Part shown: positions 21,994 through 32,609 of the stretch, one piece after another
Layout of the letters: every line of letters starts with the position of its first letter
How positions within the stretch are numbered: position 1 is the first letter of the stretch
Source: Haberlea rhodopensis
Taxonomy: Eukaryota; Streptophyta; Magnoliopsida; Lamiales; Gesneriaceae
DNA length: 64,000 nucleotides
Direction of reading: 5' to 3'
Assembly: GCA_907163345.1 (NCBI GenBank)
Contig: CAJQUN010000008.1
Span: 11,819,691-11,883,690 of the forward strand
Made by a program: the position numbers and the translations under genes
The notes under the pieces: model-generated
Databases searched by the model: none
What the model was told of the DNA's origin: nothing
The model's input: the letters and a program-made list of their open reading frames with translations, nothing else

Positions 21994-22287
21994 ATTTTCA
22001 GAAAGTTTTCTTCAGTTTTTTAATGCTTATTTTGATCATGATTTATATATTTCATTTACTCTTTAGCGTAAAAAAATAACCCTTTTTGTTCAGAAATTTC
22101 CATCCCATTTGTTCATTTTTTTTCTTGAACTATATACGACAGTGTTCGTCCTTCTATTCGTTTTCAATATTGAAATTTCGTTATGGATTGAATTCAACAA
22201 ATTTATGTTGTGCTTGTGAGAAAGAAAGTCATTCATTTTTATTTTGTTGGTAGAACTCTTCTGAACGAAGAATTCGCAGGATGTTTC
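21994..22287. other. Former 3' end and flank of the zinc-finger gene
   Basis: The first 30 bases are the displaced last nine codons of the zinc-finger gene and its stop at 22021-22023. The rest is AT-rich sequence up to the LTR of copia C2 and probably includes the 3' untranslated region. Confidence 0.55.
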
Positions 22288-22695
22288 TGTTGGCAAGGCG
22301 GCTCTTTCCATCTTGATATGGTGAAAGGTGGCTTGCAAGGTGTTTAATGGTTGAGACACCTTGCTAGCCATTTGTCAAGAATTGGTAGAAATTCAAACTC
22401 AAAATGAATAATAGCTTCCGATGGATTGTCACCTATATAAACCCATCTCCCCCTCACTTCACAAATTATCCTCATTCTCTAATCTTCTCAAATTACAAGC
22501 TTTTAAGCATTTGTTTCTGTTTCTGTTTCTGTGAGTTGTGATGTGATCCTGGAGAGTTTGTAATTCTCGTCTGAAATTTATAATAACATGTGTGTTCGTC
22601 TCCCGTGGACATAGGAAATTACCAAACCACGTAAATATTAATGTTCTTGTGTGCGTATGAAGTTTTCACTTTATTTTGGGTATTCTGGCACAACA
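22288..22695 (+). repeat. 5' LTR of copia C2
   Basis: Begins TGTTGGCAAGGCGGC and ends CTGGCACAACA; TGGTATCAGAGCC (22698-22710), the tRNA-Met primer site, follows two bases later. CCTATATAAACCC at 22431 is a good TATA box. Inside is a short TTTCTG triplication at 22512-22529. The start is inferred from the TG and the 408-base length, as no second LTR survives for comparison. Confidence 0.7.
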
Positions 22696-23260
22696 AATGG
22701 TATCAGAGCCATATGTTCGTGAAAATGCCCAAAAATTGAAATTGTACGAAATAAATTTATGATCGTACCACTAGATTCTTCTCATTGACGGGAGTCCGGA
22801 ACAATTTGCGATTTGTAATTTCGACTTCCGAGTCAACGAAAAATCGAATTGAAAGTTTGGTATTCTGTACGTAAAGCTGCATAAATAAATTTGGTTATTT
22901 GGGGAAGAAGCAACCCATTTCAGATCTGAACCGGGTCGACCCACGAACCGGATAGCCGATCCAGAACCGGCCATAAAAATCGGCCCAATTTTTGGCCCAT
23001 ATTTTCGGCCCATCACTACTCGTCGCCAGCACTATTCACAGCCCGACATTGTTCATATGCCCAGTACTATTCAAGATCCAGCACTATTTATAGGCCCAGT
23101 ACTATTCACGCCCAACACTATTCATCCAAACCAAAATTGCCCGATTCGGTCATTTTTTGCCCGTTTTTGCCGATCCAGGACTGGTTTCCTACTATTTGAC
23201 CCTTCCGGACGCAACGGTAGCATCCGTTTCTGCTAAATAACTACCGAAAAAGTCAAAGTA

Positions 23261-23640
23261 ATGGATCAAGAAGCATCCACTAGCGATTCAACGAGACGAA
23301 CCATGCTATCACATGCAAAGTTCGAGATGGGGAAATTTGACGGCACCAACAACTTTGGCATGTGGCAATGTGAAGTATTAGATCTCTTATTCAGTGAAGG
23401 ATCTAATATAGCCTTGAAATCCAATCTCGATGACATGTCACCTGAGGACTGGAACTATGTCAACTGGCAAGCTTGCGGCACGATTCGGCTCTGCTTATCC
23501 AAGGAGCATAAGTACTTTGTCATGAAAGAGACTTCCGCAACGAGCCTCTGGAAGAAGCTAGAGGACATGTACATGACGAAAAGAATAGGGAATCGGCTTT
23601 ATCTGAAAAATAAGCTTTTTTATTTTTAGTCTAAGAAAGG
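23261..23640 (+). pseudogene. Copia C2 gag, N-terminal part
   Basis: The frame from ATG 23261 reads KFEMGKFDGTNNFGMWQCEV, then QACGTIRLCLSKEHKYFVMK and LWKKLEDMYMTKRIGNRLYL, the hallmark of copia gag (the region covered by UBN2-type gag domains). A stop occurs at 23627, shortly before the solo LTR. The continuation is at 28362. Confidence 0.85.
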
Positions 23641-26600
23641 TGTAATGCCCGAGATTTTATTATTGTTAAGTAAATATAATTCGAGAATTTATAAATAATT
23701 AATTTGTAATTAATTAATTAGATGTGAAATTGACAATATGAATGTCAACTGACAATTTAATCGAAACATGACATATTTTTTAAATTGTAAAATAAACTCC
23801 GATAATATTTTAAAAATAAATTATTAAAATCAAGAATTTAATTTAGTGTTATAGTGGTAGATATAAATTCAAAGTATCAACTGTAAATTTTATATCAGTA
23901 CGTCAGCGACATTCCGATATACATAACTGGACTGGAATACAATTATTAATGTGTTGTATTTTCACTTATCACTACACATACTAAACATGTGTAAACACAT
24001 GCACTAAAAACCCGATCCCCTTTCTCTGCTTCTCTCCCGCCTGCACGACCTTCGACCCTTGCTTGAAATTGCTTGCGTTCGTCGCCATTCATCGTCCTCC
24101 TGACAAGTTCGACCCACCACCACCTTCCCCTCTCTCCAGCGGTCATTTCCATACCAAGAAATCGTGCTGTTCATCGCGGATTTCATCGTCATTGCCCAGA
24201 AAGCGCAGAAAATTTGGAAGCTAGGGTTCATCCGATTTTTGGGCGATTTCTTCTAGGTTTGTTTAGGTAATCCTCTCTTGTTCCAAAATCGTTACTTCCC
24301 TGTAATTTGGAGTATTTTTTGTTAAAAATTTAGATGCATGTTTAGCGATTACCGATCGATATTCTTGCATGTGGGTGAAAAGTTCTTAGTTCTCTCCTTT
24401 GATCGATTTTAAACCATTTTAAACATGTTTTAGCTTAATTAATCTTGTGTTTGAGAGATTCTTTGAGAATTGTCAGTACCCTGAAGCTCAGTGGCTCTCA
24501 TTGTTAATTCTGTTTCTTAGTTGTAAAGATGATGACATCTTTTGGATTGGTTTGGTTTTGGTGTTGTATTCTGGGTTGGAAAATATGATGCTAAAAATGA
24601 ATTATGCAGAAACGAAATGAAAATCTTACTGAACTAAATCAACAAATGATGATGTTTATATTTGAAAATATGTTGCGTGTTTGGAAATCTGTTGTGTTAA
24701 GGTGCATGTGCGAGTATAATGTGTATATAGGTGCATGTTTTAACAAAGCTTGATTTTTTGTGGGGTATAGTTGATGATTTCAGTGCTAGCCTCACATCCT
24801 TGCTGTAATAGCTAGGTTCAAACTAAGTGTAGTTTTCAAGTGATCAATAATATTGAATAATATAAATGGACGTGATTGAAATGGAAATTATTGATAGACG
24901 TTATGGTTTCATCGGAGTTGGTTAGGAAGCTAAGAGTTTTCCTTAAAATACTGAAAACATCATGAAACGAAATGCACGAACTCGGGAAATCCAATTAATA
25001 TGCTAGCGGATGTAGTTCAAACACGTAAGGAAATTTAATATGAATTGGAATTTGAATGATTCTAATTACTTTATTTTAGCAAATGGCATAGTATGATTGA
25101 ATGGATATTTGGAATTGTGTAGATTGTATTAAATTCCATACTGAAATGTCATTGAAGTGATCGAAGATATCGAGATTGAACAACTAAGAATAGGTATGTT
25201 GTGATCGGTAACATACGACATGTATCTGTATTATTTGATACATGATTTGCTGAACTTACGTGAATTACGTGAAATTACTTGGCTATGTGATTTTAATTGA
25301 ATTATGAGCATTCATAGTTTTCATAATTGATATATCGATGTATGAAAATAAATGTTTGTTAACACACATCATTTTTTTATAAATGTACATCGATATATGA
25401 CATACACGTTAAACATATTGATATATATTGAGATGCATCACATGAGATTATGATATTGCATGATGCATTGACACGCATGGACATTGAGCACGACATGTTG
25501 ATCATATCGATTCTTTCGTTGATACCTATTTCTTTTCGTTGGTATCTGTGATGCGTGTCTAGGGATGATGGAAACGCCGATGGGTCGGCGGAGAGAGTGA
25601 GCTGAGAGATGTCGTAGCGACGAGTGTGTCGTCGTCGCACAGACACGAGGGATGATGGACTGTCGATGGCTCGACTGAGAGAGATGTCGTAGCGACGAGC
25701 GTATCGACGCCCTGCTCGAGCTTGATATTGATTGATGATACCTTTCTTTGGACTCCAATATCTTGGTATCTTGAGATATTTGATAGTTATTCCTTGGATT
25801 CCGGACGTTTGCTATCCCGAGATGAGTTGTACCTTTCATGCATTGCATCACATCATATATCACATTTTATAGATACATTTTGTAATTACTTGGGCTTTAG
25901 CTCACCCCCAAGGGGGATGTTGTTATCTTTGTGTGTGGACAATGACAGGTATTACAGGTAACCAGGATCCCGAAGAGGGAATACTCGTTGAAGTCTTACC
26001 TGAGGTTGTTTCTTTTGTCTTTTTCCCAGTCGTAGGATAGTTAAATCATAACAAGGTGTGTCATGTCGTATAATTATGTAAATTGAGTTTATTCAGTTCG
26101 GTCTTGAATATTTGTGGTTATCCTGTGTTTATTTACAACTGATGGTATTATGTAAATATTTTGAGTATGAAATGTGTGTTGGAGACTTTTTGTGCATGCT
26201 ATGATATGATGTAAATATTTTTGGGGAAATTATAAATATGTGATGTTTACAGAAACTTATTACAAATAAATCTGCAAAAAAACTTCTTACCGAAAAATAC
26301 ATTTAGGAGAAAATTATATTCACATAAGTTCAATTTTTTAACTATTGTTTTGAAAATGTGTTTTTTAGTTATCAAAATACCCTTCAGTTGAAAACACCAT
26401 AAACCTAATTGCAGATCTTTCTTTTCTTCCTCGTCCCATCGCCCAACACCTTAAATTTTCTGTTAAAATTTTTCGACGATTATCATATCATTATTTTCTT
26501 CATCATCTCGTCACCTCATCCCTAAAATTTATTTTCTAAAATGTTCTGTACATGAAATATGTTTGAATCGAAGCATCTAAATTTTCGTAGCATTTGGAAT

Positions 26601-28361
26601 CTTTTTTAATCGAAGAAGATCTTGGACTACTCTGCACATATAATTTTCGGATCTGCTCTGCACATTCCATCGTATGTGTGTATACTGTGTGTGTATGTGA
26701 ATTATAAATTTGAATACCGATGCTAAATTATAGATAGCGAAAGTACGTTGGTATATTTTTTTTTAAAAAAAATCTCGCATGGCTTTGACTGATGCATATG
26801 GATAAAGAAGTAATGTATGCATTGGTATTCGTGCTTGTTTGCTCATTTCCAAACTTAACAGCCTGACAGCAAGATATTGCAATGAAGAAGATGACCCAGA
26901 GAAAAGTAACTGGTGCACAAAAATTATAAAAAGTAACTGGTGCACGAAAGTTATAAAAAATATCTGGTGCACGAAAATATAACCTTGGTGCACGAAAATC
27001 ATAAAAAGTAACTGGTGCTCGAAAACTATAAAAAGTAGTTGGTGTACAAAAAATATAAAAAAGTAACTGGTGCACCAAAATACAGCCTTGGTGTACGAAA
27101 ATCATAAAAAGTAACTGGTGCACGAAAATATAACATTTGGTGCACGAAAATATAACATTTGGTGCACGAAAATATAACATTGGTGCACGAAAACTTATAA
27201 AAAATAACTGGTGCACGAAAATATAAAATTGGTGCACGAAAATATAACATCGATGCACAAAAATACAACACTGGTGCACAAACTGTGTTAATTAACTGAT
27301 GCACAAAATTTTCAAAAAACAAACTGATGCACGAAATAAAATAATTGGTGCACGAAATTAAATGGTTCGTGTATCACATACTCAATTGTATGGTTCATAC
27401 ATCACCCACTTGCGATTATGGTTCATGCATCACATATTTTTTCTATGTTTCGTGCATCAGTGACTGGTTTTAATTTTCATACATATATTCCTGATTTTCA
27501 ATTTTCGTGCATCTGTTACTGATTTTTAATTTTAGTGATCTTTCGTGCACTAGTTACTTATAATTTTCGTGCACCAGTTATTTTTTATAATTTTCGTGCA
27601 CCGCTTACTTTTATAATTTTCGTGCACTAATTAATTTTTCTATGGGTCATCGTCTTCGTTGCAAGTTTCAAGCTGTAAATTCTGAGAATTAGCAAAGAAT
27701 CATATATATCAATGAATCATAACTAAAAAACCTCAAAATACAACAAACAGTATATATATATACACTTACACACATACACACAAAAATACACACACACATA
27801 CCATAATTGAAAAAAAAAATCTGGAACGAAGTGATGGAACGAAAAATCGAAGAGATGAAGAGAAAAACCAACTGTAAGAAATTGTAACTGGCAAGAGATA
27901 TTTACGAGGAGATTTGAATCGCAGTGGTGAAAGGAAGAGCTCGAACGAAGTGCTGAAAGGAAGAGATTGAAATTTTCTGAGATTGTCGCCTTTTCTTATA
28001 AATGGCACTTTTGTCATGTTAATCTAAAGTGGACTTAAATGATTGCAAGTTTTTTTCCTAGACTAGGATGAATAAAGTTTCAGTATAAGGTACGACCTGA
28101 ACTTTGCCCAAAATTTTTAGTATGGATTATGTGCTGGATGCATATGATGCATTCTATGGTATTATGTATTTACTTTCTGTACTGGGGGATATTATTATTG
28201 TGCTTTCATTTTTTTTTTTTTTTTGTATGTCCCTCGTGCGGGGAGGTAATGCTAAATTTTTAGAGACACTTGTTGGTAAAATTTTAAATAATCTTTCGTT
28301 GTTTACAACTAAATAATCATTGTGTGATAATTAAACACTTGATTAGGAATGAGTCCTCACA
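23641..28361 (+). mobile_element. Solo LTR of a long-LTR element, containing a foldback-like insert
   Basis: Begins TGTAATGCCCGAG and ends GAGTCCTCACA, with the 5-bp duplication AAAGG at 23636-23640 and 28362-28366; the copia gag frame is split exactly here. Without the 1.83-kb insert at 26250-28083 it is about 2.9 kb. No gag, pol or second LTR was found, so it is most simply a solo LTR. It contains GTCG-rich repeats (25560-25720, two copies of GAGAGATGTCGTAGCGACGA) that match 8270-8420, and an inverted repeat CACCCCCAAGGGGG at 25902. CT-rich sequence at 24010-24140 follows a possible promoter. Confidence 0.8.
26250..28083. mobile_element. Foldback-like inverted-repeat element with TGGTGCACGAAAAT arrays
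   Basis: The ends are CAGAAACTTATTAC and, reversed, CTGAAACTTTATTC; both sides are flanked by TA. Inverted similarity continues inward: TTGCAATGAAGAAGATGACC (near 26877) pairs with the segment near 27660 reading, reversed, TTGCAACGAAGACGATGACC. Direct arrays of a 20-30 base unit (TGGTGCACGAAAATTATAAA) fill 26890-27350, and the reverse complement of the same unit fills 27480-27640. No transposase frame exists; the open frames across the arrays are repeat artefacts. Superfamily is undetermined: a TA duplication would suggest Tc1/mariner, but the ends do not look like Stowaway. Confidence 0.65.
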
Positions 28362-28654
28362 AAAGGTATGCCAATGATTGAGCATCTTGATAATTTCAAC
28401 AAAATTATTGCCGACCTGCAAAATCTTGAGGTTGAAGTTCAAGATGAAGATATGGTATTATTGTTGTTAAATTCCCTACCAGGATCTTATGATATGGCCA
28501 CGACTTTGTTGTACGGCAAAGACGAAGTCAAATTTATGGATGTTTCCAATGCTTTGATAAACAATGAATATCGGAGAAAATACCATCATGATCATAGAGA
28601 TACCACATCCGAAGCTTTGATGGTATCCAAAGGGAGAAATAACAACAGACAACC
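28362..28654 (+). pseudogene. Copia C2 gag, middle part
   Basis: Resumes after the solo LTR with PMIEHLDNFNKIIADLQNLE and LLLNSLPGSYDMATTLLYGK, then ends in SKGRNNNRQ before a MITE. These are typical copia gag segments. The reading frame is open over this stretch. Confidence 0.85.
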
Positions 28655-28944
28655 AGATGCGGAACCAAGGGGTGAGGAGGGGGGCAGCCGCACCCCCCCA
28701 GCAAAATGGTTTAAAGAATATTACTATGCTTATTTGCTAAAACATCTACATGACATAGTTGATAGAATTCCAAATCCGCAAGTTGTCTTTTTTTCTGAAA
28801 ATTGATTGCTTTTAATACTTTGGCTCTTAATTTTACATAATTTATTTTATGATTATATTTTTTATTTTCTATTGAACTAAATTAATATCATTTTTGTAAT
28901 TACGTTTTTACTTATAATTGGTTATTATTTTGTATTATGCCAAT

Positions 28945-29012
<68 letters not shown>

Positions 29013-29081
29013 TATTGATAATTAATTATTTAAAAAAGTTATATTAGCACCTCCTAATTAATTTTTCTAGTTCCGCCCCTT
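28655..29081. mobile_element. 427-bp MITE in C2 gag, Mutator-like by target duplication
   Basis: The left end is AGATGCGGAACCAAGGGG and the right end, reversed, is AAGGGGCGGAACTAGAAAAA. The flanks are CAGACAACC (28646-28654) and CAGACAATC (29082-29090), a nine-base duplication with one change, which fits Mutator-like elements. The gag sequence resumes after it. The interior contains a 58-base (AT)n run at 28952-29009 and no coding region. Confidence 0.6.
28952..29009. repeat. (AT)n microsatellite
   Basis: Uninterrupted alternating A/T run inside the MITE. Confidence 0.95.
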
Positions 29082-31420
29082 CAGACAATCTGTCAAAAGA
29101 ACGGGGCAGATCCAGATCGAAGTCCAAAGGAAAATCAACACAAAGACACATGCAAAGGATGAATGTGCCTATTGTCATCAGAAAGGGCACTGGAAGAATG
29201 ATTGTCCTAACACGGATAAGTCCAATGCGAATGTGGCACAACGAAATTCTGATAGTGAAGATGACTCAACATTCTCGGTCTCATCATCTTCATTCAATTC
29301 ATCTGATAGATGGATTCTGGATTCTAGATGTTCTTACCATATGCGCCAGCATCGCCAGTGATTCTCAGACTTTGAAGAAATCAATGGTGGAGTTGTCCTC
29401 ATGGGCAACGACAATGCCTGTCAGACAAAAGGCATTGATACAGTCCGCTTGAAGATGCACAACGGTAATCATACTACTTACAGAGGTGAGATATGTTCCT
29501 GATCTGAAGAAGAATCTAATCTCACTTGAAGTCCTCGAGTCAAATGGATACAAGATAACCATGGAGGACGGAGTTCTAAAAGTTGTACGAGGTGCACTCT
29601 TAGCGATGAAAGGTACTCAAGAAAGAAATCTATATTTTCTGGATGGTCACGCATTCTCTGGGAGAGCTGCAGTCTCCACTAGCACCGGAGAAGGTTCACC
29701 TGATACCTCACAAATCTGGCATATGCGCTTAGGACATGCTGGTGAGAAGGCTTTGCAGAATTTAGTGAATCGATGTGTTCTGAAAGGTGCCAAAATTGGG
29801 AAACTTGACTTCTGTGAACATTGTGTCTTGGGCAACCAGAAGCGTGTCAAGTTTGGTACTACTATCCATCGTAACAAAGGGATACTAGACTATCTGCACA
29901 ACGACGTTTGGGAACCTTCTCAGATGATTTCTCGAGATATGTCTGGGTGTATACTATGAAGCACAAGGATGAAGTTCTGGACATCTTTCTCAAGTGAAAA
30001 AAGATGATCGAAACCCAGACTGGAAGAAAGATAAAGAGGCTCAGATTGTGAATACAAGTCAGATCCATTTCAGAGAATTTGGCAGAAAGAAGAGATAGTC
30101 AGGCATTTCACTGTACCAGACACGCCACAGCAAAATGGTGTTGCAGAACGAATGAATCATACTCTAATTGATAAAGTCTGATGCATGTTATCCCAATCTG
30201 TACTGAGCAAGGCATTCTGGGCTGAAGCCTTATCATATTCCTCTTATATCATCAACAGGCTACCAACTTATGCACTAGACGGAAAAACTCCCAAGGAAGT
30301 ATGGTCTGGACGACCCGTTTCTGATTATGATTCTCTGCTTATATTTGGGTGTCCCGCATACTTTGGCGTCAGAAAATCAAAGTTGGAACCTAGAGCCTAG
30401 AAAGCTATTTTCATGGGCTTTAGTGAACGAGTGAAGGCATTCCGTCTATGGAACCCTGAGTCAAAAGAAGATCGTCTTGAGACGAGACGTTACCTTTGAC
30501 GAATCCGTAATGCAGAAGCAGAAAGAGTCAGAGAAAGAGAACCAAGATCAGAGTTCTCAGTTGCAGGTTCGGAATTCCCACAACTCCGGACCAACATGTT
30601 CAAATTGATGATCATCTTGAAGTAGACTCTGACGATCAGAATGATGACTCCGTTCAAACGAAGATACCAGATTCGGCACCAGTATCTGATTCTATTGCTA
30701 CCAGTAAACTAAAGAGAATTATCCGAAAACCTGCTCGGTTTACTGATATGGTAGCGTTCGCTCTTCCAATTGATCAATATGGTATTCCATACAATTACAA
30801 AGAAGCTGTGTATAGTACGGAAAAGCCCATGTGGAAGACGGCGATGGATGAAGAAATGAAATCGCTTTATCAGAATAAAACTTGGAAGCTGGTTCTGCTT
30901 CCTAAAGGAAAAAAGCGATTGGCTGTAAACGAGTATTTGCAAATAAGGAAGGTGCACCAGGCAAAGACAGTATCAGATACAAAGCTAGACTAGTAGCAAA
31001 AGGCTACGCTCAGAAGAAATGAATAGACTATGATGAGGTTTTCTCACATGTTGTCAAACGTTCATCTATTCGACTCTTATTAGCTTTAGTTGCACAATTT
31101 GACCTCGAGCTAGCCCAGTTTGATGTCAAAACGGCATTCATTCATGGAACTTTGTACTAGGAGATCTATATGGCTCAATCTGATGGATTCAAAGTTCCCG
31201 ATCATGAAAATTGGGCTTGCAAGCTCTACAAGTCACTCTATGGTCTCAAGCAGTCATCGAGACAATGGTACAAACGGTTTTGACGACTTTATAAATAAAC
31301 AAAGGTACACACACAGCCATTTTGACCATTGTCTACCTAAAGAAACTCCAAGATGGTACATTTATCTATCTACTTTTATATGTTGATATGATGATCGCAT
31401 CTAAAGCCCACGACGGTTTA
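29082..31420 (+). pseudogene. Copia C2 gag zinc knuckle, protease, integrase and reverse transcriptase remnants
   Basis: In order: a CCHC knuckle (CAYCHQKGHWKNDC near 29165), protease region WILDSRCSYHM with Arg/Cys where DSGCS is usual (near 29320), MRYVPDLKKNLISLEVLESN (29486), the integrase zinc region WHMRLGHAGEKAL ... CEHCVLG, TPQQNGVAERMNHTL (near 30125), WAEALSYSSYIINRLP, reverse transcriptase RYKARLVAKGYAQKK (near 30978), QFDVKTAFIHGTLY and YKSLYGLKQSSRQWYKRF. The catalytic YVDD is YVDM (31379-31390). Many stops and frameshifts are present, and the sequence ends at about 31420. Confidence 0.85.
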
Positions 31421-32609
31421 TTTTGTTTCATAAGAATCCTAGATTGGTAATGGGGGAGCTTAACCGTAGTTGTAATAAATACTTATAATAAATATTATTT
31501 TAAAAAATTAAGAATTTGAGAAAATATAATACAGATGGTTACACAAATAAAAAAACTAATAAGAAGTTCAAAAGGCTGGGAAATTCTCTTAACATTTCAG
31601 TTTCTACGAGAAATCGTTTTATTCGCTGTATATATTGCAAAAACTATATTATGATAAATAAATATTCTATTTTGAAATTTAAATTCTAATATTAAATGAC
31701 TATCATAGTATATAATCCTAACAAATAGAGGTAAAAATACATATTCTGTGAAAAAAGTTTAGAAAAAGTCAGCATCAAATATTATTTGAATGGAAAATTA
31801 ACTTTATTCTATCTATATACTATGATTTTTATTTGTTGTAAGAATTTAAAGTTGATGATTACTTGTCATTACATATACTATATTCATGTAAATTGTTGTT
31901 TAAGCTTGCTCAGAAAAAAAATAAAAATTGTTGTTCAAGCATTAATAAATCAATTTCCAGTGATAAAAAAATAAATAATTTCAGTTCTTTTAATTGTATT
32001 TTTTTGCTAATTATTCCGTTGATTGAATAAATTGAATTCTAAGTTTAAAATTGAATTTCAATCCATCATGTTATTCTATTTGTTTTGCTTATAATTAAAA
32101 TTTAAGAATGATCCTTGACGTTGCTATCGCTAGAAAAACTAATCGTGTCAAATATAAGCAATTATTCAGTCTACTTCTACAACAAAAAGAATAAACCAAG
32201 CTGATAATAACACAATTGATAAACTGTCTGCTGGCAAACAACCAAGCCAATGTAGTAAGCTCGAGTAAAATTAGCCGGAGTATATACAATAAATATTAAA
32301 CATATCCAGCATTTTCTTAACTTACACCCTCTTTTCTATGCATTAAAATGGGAAGTTTGTCATAATTCGTATTACTAGCCAAAATTAAAAACAAGTTTAC
32401 TAGAAAATAAACCCCATTAATAGAAAATTGAGGATTTCGGTCCCATGCCGCCCTGTGCAAGTATAAACCTCAAAGAAGTCAACAAAACACTGGGGACATA
32501 ATTAAGAACATCCTCAGATACGCAGTTATAAAATCAAAAAAGAACCAACCTTAGTCAACTCTTGCCCAATTTTATCTCCAATTAGGACACATTCCAAAGT
32601 TGCGTTAAC
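31421..32609. other. Intergenic DNA, 3' flank of the P5A ATPase gene
   Basis: Very AT-rich sequence with no gene. The right-hand few hundred bases (about 32300-32609) should contain the 3' untranslated region of the minus-strand ATPase gene. Nothing else is recognisable. Confidence 0.6.

Larger units (their letters stand above)
22288..31420 (+). mobile_element. Ty1/copia element C2 (Tnt1/Tork-like), 3' truncated and twice interrupted
   Basis: The order is LTR, primer site, 550-base leader, gag start (23261), solo LTR insertion (23641-28361), rest of gag with MITE insertion (28655-29081), zinc knuckle, protease, integrase, reverse transcriptase. Sequence similarity stops near 31420, just after a YVDM remnant. 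RNase H and the 3' LTR are absent. The gag type and pol wording resemble Tnt1/Tto1 (Tork lineage). Confidence 0.75.

Noticed and set aside
26728..27322. Open frames on minus with repeated FVHQ and FRAP peptides
   Set aside because: Translation of the TGGTGCACGAAAAT array; no transposase features.
26890..27645. Possible CRISPR-like array
   Set aside because: Units are tandem, diverged, without spacers, in inverted orientation, and the genome is a plant nuclear genome.
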